Assembly (NCBI GenBank): GCA_002724615.1
Contig: PBPF01000162.1
Span: 1-8,006, forward strand
Direction: 5' to 3'
Length of the DNA: 8,006 nucleotides
DNA from: Verrucomicrobiales bacterium
GTDB taxonomy: Bacteria > Verrucomicrobiota > Verrucomicrobiia > Limisphaerales > UBA1100
The notes under the pieces: generated by a model
Databases searched by the model: none
The model's input: only the letters and a program-made list of their open reading frames with translations
What the model was told of the DNA's origin: nothing
Part shown: positions 1 through 5,903 of the stretch, one piece after another
Numbering within the stretch: the first letter of the stretch is position 1
How the letters are laid out: the number at the start of each line of letters is the position of its first letter
Program-made: the position numbers and the translations under genes

Positions 1-1096
1 CAAGCTTGCCTTCCTTGTCACGAAGGAGAGCGGCCTGTTGGTCGCCATACTTGTCGACTTGGACAGCGCCGTGGAGAGCCTCGACAACTTCAATGCCCTG
101 CGGGTCCTTGGCGACGTTGCGGTCGCGGCGTGCGGCTTTCTCGTTGGTCTTATCCTTTGCGCTGACGGCGATGTGTTTCATGTCGATGCGGGCCGCCCAG
201 TATTTGCTTGGCGTATATTTAAAGGGCTTGTGGAAACGCATGGTGTGGGTGACCAGCCAGTTTTTGCCGCCACTCCGGTAGGTGAACATGTCGACGGGGC
301 GGTTGCCGGAGCCGAGTTCAAGCACGCTCGTGCCCTTGACTTGGCCGCCGTTCTCAATCTGCGAAAGTGGGAACTTGGCGATGGGTGTGCAGGCGAAGGA
401 GCCGACCATGTACGGCGCTCCTTCCTGTTCGTAGAGTACAAAGCTCTGGATGGGCGCGCGGGTTTCCCAGCGTCGATGGGCGACGTGGTAGGTGTCAGTG
501 CTGTAAGTACTGGCGGCGGTGCCTGAGGCCAGCGGCAGGGGCAGGGAGAAGATGCGGCTGCGGAATGCGTCGTTGCTCTGGCCGGCAACGAGGATGCGAC
601 CAGCGGCTAAGCCGACATCGGCAATGCGGGCGATATTGAGTTTTTCGTTCAACTTGGCGCGTACCCATTTGGCCTTGGGGTTGAGGGGGGCAATCTTGCC
701 GCCGTCTCTTACGGTGAGGACGGTGGAGACGCCGTCACTTCGGCGCACGGAAAGGAAGACGGTGCCGGTCTCGGGGTTGACGGCAAGGTCGTTGACTTGC
801 ACGGATTTTGCGCCGAGCGCACCGGCGATCTTCTTGCCAATGTCCTTCACACCGTCCTTGATGGGCTTGAAGGCGCCGCGGTCGCCGGTGTCGATGGCAA
901 CAACGGAGCCACCTGCCTCGGCGACAAGCAGCAGGCCGTAGGGGCCGGCATGCAGGTTGCCTGCATTGTTGAACTTGAGACCGCCGGTCTGCGGGTTTTT
1001 CAGGTAGGCACTGGCTGCGGTGGGTGGTGCATCGCCCTTGGCAAATAGGTTTCCGGCAAGGGTTAGGGACAGCAGGGAGAGAAGAATCTTTTTCAT
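1..1096 (-). CDS. Secreted protein of unknown function, propeller-like, C-terminus cut off by window edge
   Basis: The frame reads without a stop for 365 codons from the ATG at 1096 to the left edge, so the C-terminus is missing. The N-terminus is a textbook Sec signal peptide: M-K-K, then a Leu-rich core, with likely cleavage after L-F-A at residue 19. The mature part has short beta-like segments with Gly/Asp turns, such as VNDLAVNPETGTVFLSV at about 101-117 and AGRILVAGQ at about 165-173. These resemble blades of NHL or other secreted beta-propellers, but I cannot name the family. A basic, Lys/Arg-rich stretch lies at about 307-330. The only Cys seen is near 236. It follows the alcohol dehydrogenase gene by 65 bases on the same strand, so it may be read from that operon or from its own promoter in the gap. 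No Shine-Dalgarno site precedes the ATG. That it is a real gene is fairly certain; its function is unknown. Confidence 0.82.
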   Translation of the reverse strand, partial: MKKILLSLLSLTLAGNLFAKGDAPPTAASAYLKNPQTGGLKFNNAGNLHAGPYGLLLVAEAGGSVVAIDTGDRGAFKPIKDGVKDIGKKIAGALGAKSVQVNDLAVNPETGTVFLSVRRSDGVSTVLTVRDGGKIAPLNPKAKWVRAKLNEKLNIARIADVGLAAGRILVAGQSNDAFRSRIFSLPLPLASGTAASTYSTDTYHVAHRRWETRAPIQSFVLYEQEGAPYMVGSFACTPIAKFPLSQIENGGQVKGTSVLELGSGNRPVDMFTYRSGGKNWLVTHTMRFHKPFKYTPSKYWAARIDMKHIAVSAKDKTNEKAARRDRNVAKDPQGIEVVEALHGAVQVDKYGDQQAALLRDKEGKL

Positions 1097-1116
1097 GACA
1101 ATCAGTGGATGCGGGA

Positions 1117-1144
1117 AGTGTACGCCGCGCCCGATGGCTGGCAA
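1117..1144 (-). promoter_or_regulatory. Possible sigma-70-type promoter for the secreted-protein gene
   Basis: Read on the minus strand, TTGCCA (1144-1139) and TACACT (1122-1117) are separated by 16 bases. They match the -35 consensus at 5 of 6 positions and the -10 at 4 of 6. The ATG lies 20 bases after the -10, which would give a leader of about a dozen bases. The match is seen by eye only. This phylum's promoter consensus is poorly known, and the gene could instead be transcribed from the ABM/dehydrogenase promoter. Confidence 0.25.
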
Positions 1145-1161
1145 CCTTTTTGCAGGATAAA

Positions 1162-2271
1162 TCAGAGGGCGGCCTGAAGGATGGCCGTGAGTTCGGCGTC
1201 GTCGAGGTCGGCGGGATTGGCTTTCATGCTACTGGCATTTCGGGCCTTGGTGATAATGTCGGGGAAATCGGCTTCCTCAATGCCATGCTTGGCGAGGCGC
1301 GGTATCTGAAGGTCGGCTGCGAGTTGGGCGAGCCAGTGGGAGCCGTCGTCCGTGCCGAGCATTTGCCCGACCTCGCGAAAACGATCTGGGGCATGACGGG
1401 AATTGACCTTAAAGGCATGCGGGAGAAGGGCGGCGCAGAGGGCTCCGTGAGGGGCTTGGTACATACCGCCAAGCGGCGCGGCAAAGCCATGAACGGCGCC
1501 AAGTCCGGCGTTTGCGAGGGCGAGTCCGCCGGCTAGGGAGGCAAAGGCCATCTCGGTGCGGGCATGGGGGTCGCCTTCGCAGGCGGGGCGAATGGCGCGC
1601 GCGGCGCGTGGGATGGCTTCGCGGCAAATGGCGTCAGTAAGGGGGTTGGCGCGTCGGCTGGTGAATGGCTCAATGAGTTGAGTGAGGGCATCCATGCCGG
1701 TTGTGGCGGTGATTTCGGGAGGCAGAGCATGGGTCAGTTCGGGGTCAATAATGGCAAGGCGCGGTAACATGCGGGGATGGCGCAAACTGACCTTGACCTT
1801 GTGTTCAGGAGAGGCAAGGACGGCATTGCGGGTGACTTCAGCGCCGGTGCCAGCGGTTGTGGGGATGGCTATGACGGGGAGGGGGTCGTGCCGCAGGGGC
1901 TGGCCTTGGCCGATCACCTCGAGATAGTCCAGAGGCGGGCCGGGGTTTGTAGCGAGGGCGGCGATGGCCTTGGCGGCGTCAATGGCGCTGCCGCCACCGA
2001 TACCGACGATGGCGTCGCAACCTTCGGCGGCAATAATGCCGGACTCAATGTCGGCAAGTGTGGGTTCGCCGGGGATGGCGTGGAGGGTACAGTCGGTGTC
2101 GTGCAGGGTGTTGAGGAGTGGCCGGGCGCGGTCTGGGTTGCGACCGGTTACGATGAGCACGCGCTGGCCATAGGCGCGAAGCGCTGGGGCGGCTTCAGTA
2201 AGTTTGCCGGGGCCAAAGGCGATACGGGTGGCGGTGGCGAACTCAAACACCGTTTCACCAGCCATCGTCAT
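1162..2271 (-). CDS. Iron-type (group III) alcohol dehydrogenase, NAD(P)-dependent
   Basis: A 369-residue protein of normal length for the Fe-ADH family, which interconverts alcohols or hydroxyacids with aldehydes or ketones using NAD(P)H in the cytoplasm. The N-terminal nucleotide-binding half carries the diagnostic loop [11 protein letters not shown] (91-101). The [15 protein letters not shown] segment (138-152) precedes the all-helical metal-binding half. By the FucO pattern (Asp, His, His, His), the metal ligands map to D194, Q198, H261 (GAVHG) and H275 (PHG). The second position is Gln instead of His, in [10 protein letters not shown]. This occurs in some subfamilies, so the metal or the substrate class may differ from FucO. 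The start overlaps the ABM gene's end by 17 bases; an ATG six bases further in (2265) is an alternative. No Shine-Dalgarno site is visible, so coupling to the upstream gene is likely. The family call is firm and the substrate unknown; lactaldehyde- or maleylacetate-type reduction are possibilities only. Confidence 0.93.
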   Translation of the reverse strand: MTMAGETVFEFATATRIAFGPGKLTEAAPALRAYGQRVLIVTGRNPDRARPLLNTLHDTDCTLHAIPGEPTLADIESGIIAAEGCDAIVGIGGGSAIDAAKAIAALATNPGPPLDYLEVIGQGQPLRHDPLPVIAIPTTAGTGAEVTRNAVLASPEHKVKVSLRHPRMLPRLAIIDPELTHALPPEITATTGMDALTQLIEPFTSRRANPLTDAICREAIPRAARAIRPACEGDPHARTEMAFASLAGGLALANAGLGAVHGFAAPLGGMYQAPHGALCAALLPHAFKVNSRHAPDRFREVGQMLGTDDGSHWLAQLAADLQIPRLAKHGIEEADFPDIITKARNASSMKANPADLDDAELTAILQAAL

Positions 2272-2560
2272 CAGGGAATTGGTTGGTGTATTTCACGGCT
2301 TGGCGGGGTTCTGCCATCATGTCGGCAACGGCGTCGCGCCACTGTTTATAGTGGTCGGTTTCCTTGTGGGCAGCGGGTGCGGTTTCATCGCGATAGACTT
2401 CCACAAGCAGGAAACGTGTGGGATCGTCGTTTTGCTGGCAGACATCGAAGCGGGCGATGCCGGATTCCTTTAGGCTGTTGCTGGCGTTCTCAAGGGAGGC
2501 AGCGCGGAAGGCATCTTCGGTGCCTTCCTTGACGTGGACGTGTACGTGGACAATGAGCAT
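2255..2560 (-). CDS. Antibiotic biosynthesis monooxygenase (ABM) domain protein, putative quinol monooxygenase
   Basis: A 101-residue single-domain protein, the usual size for small dimeric ferredoxin-like-fold ABM proteins (YgiN and LsrG relatives). Family features visible are the N-terminal beta strand [11 protein letters not shown], the helix [20 protein letters not shown], and the strand-turn [22 protein letters not shown]. The C-terminal [18 protein letters not shown] helix has the His and Trp typical of the family. Members oxidise quinols or modify small signal molecules without a metal or flavin cofactor; which reaction this one performs cannot be read from sequence. Its stop codon lies inside the start of the dehydrogenase gene, so the two are almost certainly co-expressed. 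There is no Shine-Dalgarno site before the ATG, only an A-rich stretch. The start fits because the first strand begins immediately. Confidence 0.9.
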   Translation of the reverse strand: MLIVHVHVHVKEGTEDAFRAASLENASNSLKESGIARFDVCQQNDDPTRFLLVEVYRDETAPAAHKETDHYKQWRDAVADMMAEPRQAVKYTNQFPDDDGW

Positions 2561-2688
2561 TTTTCGGATTGTTTTTGGTGAACGGCTGGAGTTTGGCGCA
2601 GGCGAAATATTTTTTCAATTCCATGTAAGAAAATGGAGGCGGGCCACGATGTATGGATGTGGTTGGCAGACCCACAACATACGGCAGC
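2561..2688. promoter_or_regulatory. Divergent intergenic region with AT-rich patch
   Basis: This 128-base gap separates divergently transcribed genes, so it must hold the start signals for the ABM operon (leftward) and the protease genes (rightward). A conspicuous AT-rich patch at 2605-2634 stands out from the GC-rich surroundings and is the likeliest place for promoter elements. I could not find a convincing -35/-10 pair in either direction. A clear GGAGG lies at 2635-2639 on the plus strand. Confidence 0.45.
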
Positions 2689-2696
2689 ATGAATAA
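2649..2696 (+). other. Possible leader mini-ORFs overlapping the protease start
   Basis: Three ATGs in three frames are packed at 2649, 2653 and 2657. The first lies 9 bases after GGAGG and opens a 15-codon ORF (MYGCGWQTHNIRQHE) ending in TAA at 2694-2696. The third opens an 11-codon ORF (MWLADPQHTAA) whose TGA at 2690-2692 overlaps the preferred protease ATG (2689) as ATGA. The middle ATG is in the protease frame. Translation of either mini-ORF would end on the protease start, which suggests coupling, but ORFs this short arise easily by chance. Confidence 0.25.
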
Positions 2697-4275
2697 GCGG
2701 ACAAAACTGACCCTCGGAATTCTCACGGCAACTGCACTGGTGGCTTGGCTCGCGTTTTCTCCGCGACCGGAAGCACCGGCGTTGCCACCGTCGTTGATGG
2801 AGGTGGCGGAGGATGCGGTAGTGGAGCAACGGCCAATTGAGGCGGTTAAGGCGGATCAGTTGGTGAGGATCGCGCCAAATGCGCGATTGGAGATTGGCCG
2901 TGTGGGGGGCAGCTTTGTTTTTAAGACGCCGGGAGGTGAGGCGTTGACAGTGGAGATACATGAGATCGAGCAATTGCCCGATGGCGGAGCGGTGAGCCAC
3001 GGCAAGGTGTTTGGTGACGCGGATAGCGCGGCGTTTTTCACTGTGAATGGCGAGGTCGTAGCCGGGACGGTGGAACTGGGTGATGAGCAGACCTTTGAGT
3101 TGAATTTTGCCGGGAATGGTTTGCATCAGGTTGCGGAAATAGATTTCGAGGCGCTGGACCAGAACTGCGGCACTTGCACGAATCCTCCGCAGGTGCCCGC
3201 AGGGGTGTTGCCGCCGGGGGTGACGGTCGAGCACGACGGGGGCATGAGCATTTCACAGCAGGCAGCGCAACAACGCCGCGACATTCGTGCGACACTGCGG
3301 GTTTTGACCAGTGGTGTTGACCGCAGCCCGGGCGACACTTTTTACGCGCCCGTCACTTTTGCCCGGAGGGCCGGGCGGGGTTTGTCCACCCGCCTTCCCC
3401 GGAATAACAACAACAGTGGTCTGCAAACCAAGGGGAGGGATGGAGGTTCTGGTTCTGCCCAAACTGGAACCAAGAACAAATCCTCCCGGCAGTCCGGGCA
3501 GAAAAAAACCAAGAACGGCGGCAGTTGCAATGGCAACAAGGGCAGCGGCAATCAATCGTCCAATAATAATAGTAACGGCCGGTCGAGTGGCGGAGGCGGG
3601 GTGGACCTGATGATCGTCTACACTTCGGGATCAGCCGCGCGGTTTGGGGGCGAGAAGGGGATTGAGGCCCGCATTCGCCTTGTGGTATCGCAGGCAAACA
3701 AGGCCCTGAGTGACAGTAAGGTGAATGCCAAGCTAAACCTCGTGCACACGGCCAAAGTTAACTATCGCTCCACCGGTAATCGTACGTCTGACCTATTCAA
3801 CATGTCCTTTCGCAAGACTGCCCTGCGTGGGGAAGTGGCCAAGTTGCGTAAAAAACATAAGGCCGATCTGGTATCGATGATCACTGAGCGGGACGGTGGC
3901 GGCGTGGGCTTCCTGCTCACGCGCAAGCGGACGACACCCGCCATCGGCTTTAATGTGGTCTGTGCAAAATCTCTTTTTGCGGGCGTACTAGCCCACGAGT
4001 GTGGCCACAACATGGGCTGCCAACACGCCAAGGGCGACCCCCAAGCACGCGGTGGTATCACAAAGTATGCCTACGGTCATCGGTTCCGGGCCAGTGACAA
4101 GAATGGTGCGTCGCGCACTTATCGCACCATCATGGCCTATGCCCCGGGACGGCGGGTGGGTCATTTCTCCAATCCGAACGTCACTTACAAAAACACCCCA
4201 ACCGGCATCGCTGGAAAGGCTGACAACGTCAAAGTGCTCAACGAGACCGCTAAGATTGTGGCTAAGAATTTCTGA
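2689..4275 (+). CDS. Secreted reprolysin-like zinc metalloprotease with basic low-complexity linker (protease 1)
   Basis: The protein has 528 residues from the ATG at 2689. An in-frame ATG at 2653 would add 12 uncharged residues; I prefer 2689 because it puts MNKRTK directly before the hydrophobic segment. Order: signal or anchor segment (1-24); propeptide (about 35-190) with the G-x-V-x-G-D-x-x-S ... G-x-G-x-H-x-x-x-E-I-D pattern; a linker (about 225-304) rich in Asn, Gly, Ser, Lys and Arg; and a catalytic domain beginning VDLMIVYT. The active site is HECGHNMGCQH, with zinc ligands H436, H440 and H446 and the base E437. The Met-turn is TIMAY (M482). This is the metzincin pattern of M12B/M72 (peptidyl-Asp metallopeptidase-like) proteins. 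The residue after the third His is Ala, not the Asp of true adamalysins. A CGTC motif (160-163) ends the propeptide and might act as a cysteine switch. G-ending codons dominate the first half and C-ending codons the second. Confidence 0.9.
   Translation: MNKRTKLTLGILTATALVAWLAFSPRPEAPALPPSLMEVAEDAVVEQRPIEAVKADQLVRIAPNARLEIGRVGGSFVFKTPGGEALTVEIHEIEQLPDGGAVSHGKVFGDADSAAFFTVNGEVVAGTVELGDEQTFELNFAGNGLHQVAEIDFEALDQNCGTCTNPPQVPAGVLPPGVTVEHDGGMSISQQAAQQRRDIRATLRVLTSGVDRSPGDTFYAPVTFARRAGRGLSTRLPRNNNNSGLQTKGRDGGSGSAQTGTKNKSSRQSGQKKTKNGGSCNGNKGSGNQSSNNNSNGRSSGGGGVDLMIVYTSGSAARFGGEKGIEARIRLVVSQANKALSDSKVNAKLNLVHTAKVNYRSTGNRTSDLFNMSFRKTALRGEVAKLRKKHKADLVSMITERDGGGVGFLLTRKRTTPAIGFNVVCAKSLFAGVLAHECGHNMGCQHAKGDPQARGGITKYAYGHRFRASDKNGASRTYRTIMAYAPGRRVGHFSNPNVTYKNTPTGIAGKADNVKVLNETAKIVAKNF
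3340..3600 (+). repeat. Low-complexity segment coding for the basic Asn/Gly/Ser linker of protease 1
   Basis: This stretch codes for runs such as NNNN, KKTK, SSNNN and GGGG. It carries roughly 15 Lys/Arg and a single Asp in about 78 residues. It joins the propeptide to the catalytic domain and has no counterpart of similar composition in the second protease. Stop codons are missing from at least five of the six frames across about 3353-3551, reflecting biased composition rather than extra genes. A single Cys lies within it. Confidence 0.6.
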
Positions 4276-4302
4276 AACAAAAGTAACCGGGCCGCGCCGT
4301 TT

Positions 4303-4326
4303 CCCGTCCAATTCACTGTGGACGGG
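4303..4326 (+). terminator. Hairpin between the two protease genes, possible terminator or attenuator
   Basis: CCCGTCCA (4303-4310) and TGGACGGG (4319-4326) form a perfect 8-bp GC-rich stem around an 8-base loop. It can be extended by three T-A pairs if one T is bulged. The sequence after it (TAAACGTGTTTT) has only a weak T-run, so it may be a leaky terminator, a processing site or an mRNA-stabilising hairpin. It sits 27 bases after the stop of protease 1 and 29 before the start of protease 2, and may allow unequal expression of the pair. Confidence 0.45.
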
Positions 4327-4355
4327 TAAACGTGTTTTCCGGTCCCTAGACGAAA

Positions 4356-5903
4356 ATGGCTGAAACCGAACAAAAAGCGGGCAAACTTGGCTTTTACGCA
4401 GGTTTGACTGCGCTTATCTTGCTGCTGATCCTTACACTTGTCTCGTGGAAAACCCCGACGCAGGACTTGGTGAAGCCGTTGGCGGCAGGCGTGCCCTTGG
4501 CTGGCCCTTCTGCCGAGTCCACCCTCGGCATCACCAAAAATGAGCGGGCCGTCACTCTTGATCCCCGCATCGCCGAGATTCTACTGCAGGAGAAAGGCAC
4601 GATTAACTTGGAACTAGAGCCGGGACGAAAACTCGTCATCGACTTTGAGCGTACTGTCTACGAGCCGCCGAACATCGCCAGCGTGCGAGGAGAAATCCGT
4701 GGCATACCAGGCAGCTTGGTTTTGCTGGAGAGCTACAAGGGTGCCGTCGCCGGCGAGATAACCTATCCGGATGGTCGCCGCCTGCAGGTGCAGATTACCG
4801 ATCGGGATGGAAAACAGCACGTTGTCTTCCAGCTTGATGATGACAAGATGGTGGTCGACCACGCCCTGCATGAACACTTCAAGACCGAGATGCACAATGC
4901 TTTCCCAGAAGGTAAGGTGCCCGAAGGCAACATCATCTCACAACCACAGCTTCCTTGGAATCAAACCGTGCCTGTCCCTGGCATGCCTTGGTTTACCACC
5001 ACCCTCATTGGAACCAACCCTTGGCCGCAGTTGACCAATGTCTACGGACCGCCCGTCATCAGTCTCATGGTTCTCTACACGCCGCAAGCCGAGGATCAAC
5101 TCGCCGGATTGCTTGGCATCCAGACTCGCATCCGGCTTGCCATGAGTCAGATCAACGCGTGCCTTGAGAAGAGTGGCACCTCTGCCGAGATCCGCCTCAT
5201 CCACACCGAGAAAATCGACTACACCGCGAGTGGCAGTCTCAACAACGACCTTCTAACCATGACCTACGGTGTTGGTCCCGTAATGCCCGAGGTGCACAGC
5301 CTTCGCCTCCAGCACCGTGCCGACCTTGTCTCGCTCATCGTTGAGTCCTCCCCTAATAACGTTATGCACGGGGCCTCCTGGATGCTGACCGACTTTGTCC
5401 CCGCACCCGCCTTTGGCTTCAACGTCATTGAAGCCCCCTACATCAACAGCTCTGTCTGGGTTCACGAAATCGGCCATAACCTAGGTTGCAACCATGCCAC
5501 CAATGACGTCGGCGGCTTCATCAATGGGGCCTTCAACAACTCACACGGGTATCGTTTTTCCCTTACCACAAACCAGAACACTTACAACTTCCGTACCATT
5601 ATGGCTTACGGTCCCGGTCGACGTCTTGGATACTTCTCCAGCCCCTCCAACAATTTCTATGGTGTTCCCATGGGCAACAACACTGTTGCTAACAACGTCT
5701 ATACAATCGACAAGACTGCCCCAATGGTCGGTACCTATCTCGGTGGTGGTTACGGTCCACCCTACTACATGACCAACACCTCGACCGCCAGTACCCCTCC
5801 GAGCAACAACACCATTGCCAACGACGGTCGTACTGTTATTCGTCTGCCATCCTCGCGCCTCAGTCGACAGCTCATCCGGTTGCCGATGAACACCTCCAAC
5901 TAG
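4356..5903 (+). CDS. Reprolysin-like zinc metalloprotease with N-terminal membrane segment (protease 2)
   Basis: A 515-residue tandem paralogue of the preceding gene. A short charged N-terminus is followed by one hydrophobic segment (about 12-30, TALILLLILTLV) with no clear cleavage site, so it may stay membrane-anchored. The propeptide (about 65-175) keeps the family pattern V-R-G-E-I-x-G-x-x-x-S and G-A-V-A-G-E-I. The catalytic domain begins VISLMVLYT (234-242). The active site is HEIGHNLGCNH, with zinc ligands H370, H374 and H380 and the base E371. The Met-turn is TIMAY (M416). As in protease 1, Ala follows the third His. Unlike protease 1 it has no CxxC in the propeptide; a His-rich DHALHEH (168-174) lies at about that place. 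The linker is short and Pro/Trp-rich. After the catalytic domain (about 462) comes a tail of about 53 residues, Gly/Tyr/Ser/Thr/Asn-rich and then Arg/Leu-rich. The start lacks a Shine-Dalgarno site. Confidence 0.9.
   Translation: MAETEQKAGKLGFYAGLTALILLLILTLVSWKTPTQDLVKPLAAGVPLAGPSAESTLGITKNERAVTLDPRIAEILLQEKGTINLELEPGRKLVIDFERTVYEPPNIASVRGEIRGIPGSLVLLESYKGAVAGEITYPDGRRLQVQITDRDGKQHVVFQLDDDKMVVDHALHEHFKTEMHNAFPEGKVPEGNIISQPQLPWNQTVPVPGMPWFTTTLIGTNPWPQLTNVYGPPVISLMVLYTPQAEDQLAGLLGIQTRIRLAMSQINACLEKSGTSAEIRLIHTEKIDYTASGSLNNDLLTMTYGVGPVMPEVHSLRLQHRADLVSLIVESSPNNVMHGASWMLTDFVPAPAFGFNVIEAPYINSSVWVHEIGHNLGCNHATNDVGGFINGAFNNSHGYRFSLTTNQNTYNFRTIMAYGPGRRLGYFSSPSNNFYGVPMGNNTVANNVYTIDKTAPMVGTYLGGGYGPPYYMTNTSTASTPPSNNTIANDGRTVIRLPSSRLSRQLIRLPMNTSN
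5900..5903. other. Shared CTAG: convergent stop codons overlap
   Basis: The plus-strand protease 2 gene ends with TAG at 5901-5903. The minus-strand DUF4239 gene ends with TAG read from 5902-5900. Both are parts of the palindrome CTAG, so the two genes meet with no intergenic space and no room for a terminator between the coding regions. Confidence 0.9.

Noticed and set aside
38..526. Plus-strand open frame (162 codons) at the left end
   Set aside because: It is antisense to the secreted-protein gene, whose frame stays open to the window edge and begins with a clear signal peptide.
1777..2532. Plus-strand open frame (251 codons)
   Set aside because: It is antisense to the dehydrogenase and ABM genes, both of which carry recognisable family motifs.
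2604..2631. Possible dif/Xer site in the AT-rich patch (ATGTAA core resembling an XerD arm)
   Set aside because: Only six contiguous bases match the XerD arm. The XerC side does not fit, and there is no inverted symmetry around the centre.
2470..3234. Long minus-strand open frame (254 codons) opposite protease 1 and the ABM gene
   Set aside because: Its composition is His/Arg/Gln-rich without domain features, and it overlaps two well-supported genes. It is a codon-bias shadow.
3377..3395. Inverted repeats in the linker region (GGCGGG ... CCCGCC)
   Set aside because: They are short, GC-driven and within coding low-complexity sequence. Chance is a sufficient explanation.
3253..3555. Minus-strand frame starting with a hydrophobic, signal-like stretch
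   Set aside because: It is antisense to the low-complexity linker, where nearly all frames are open, and has no independent support.
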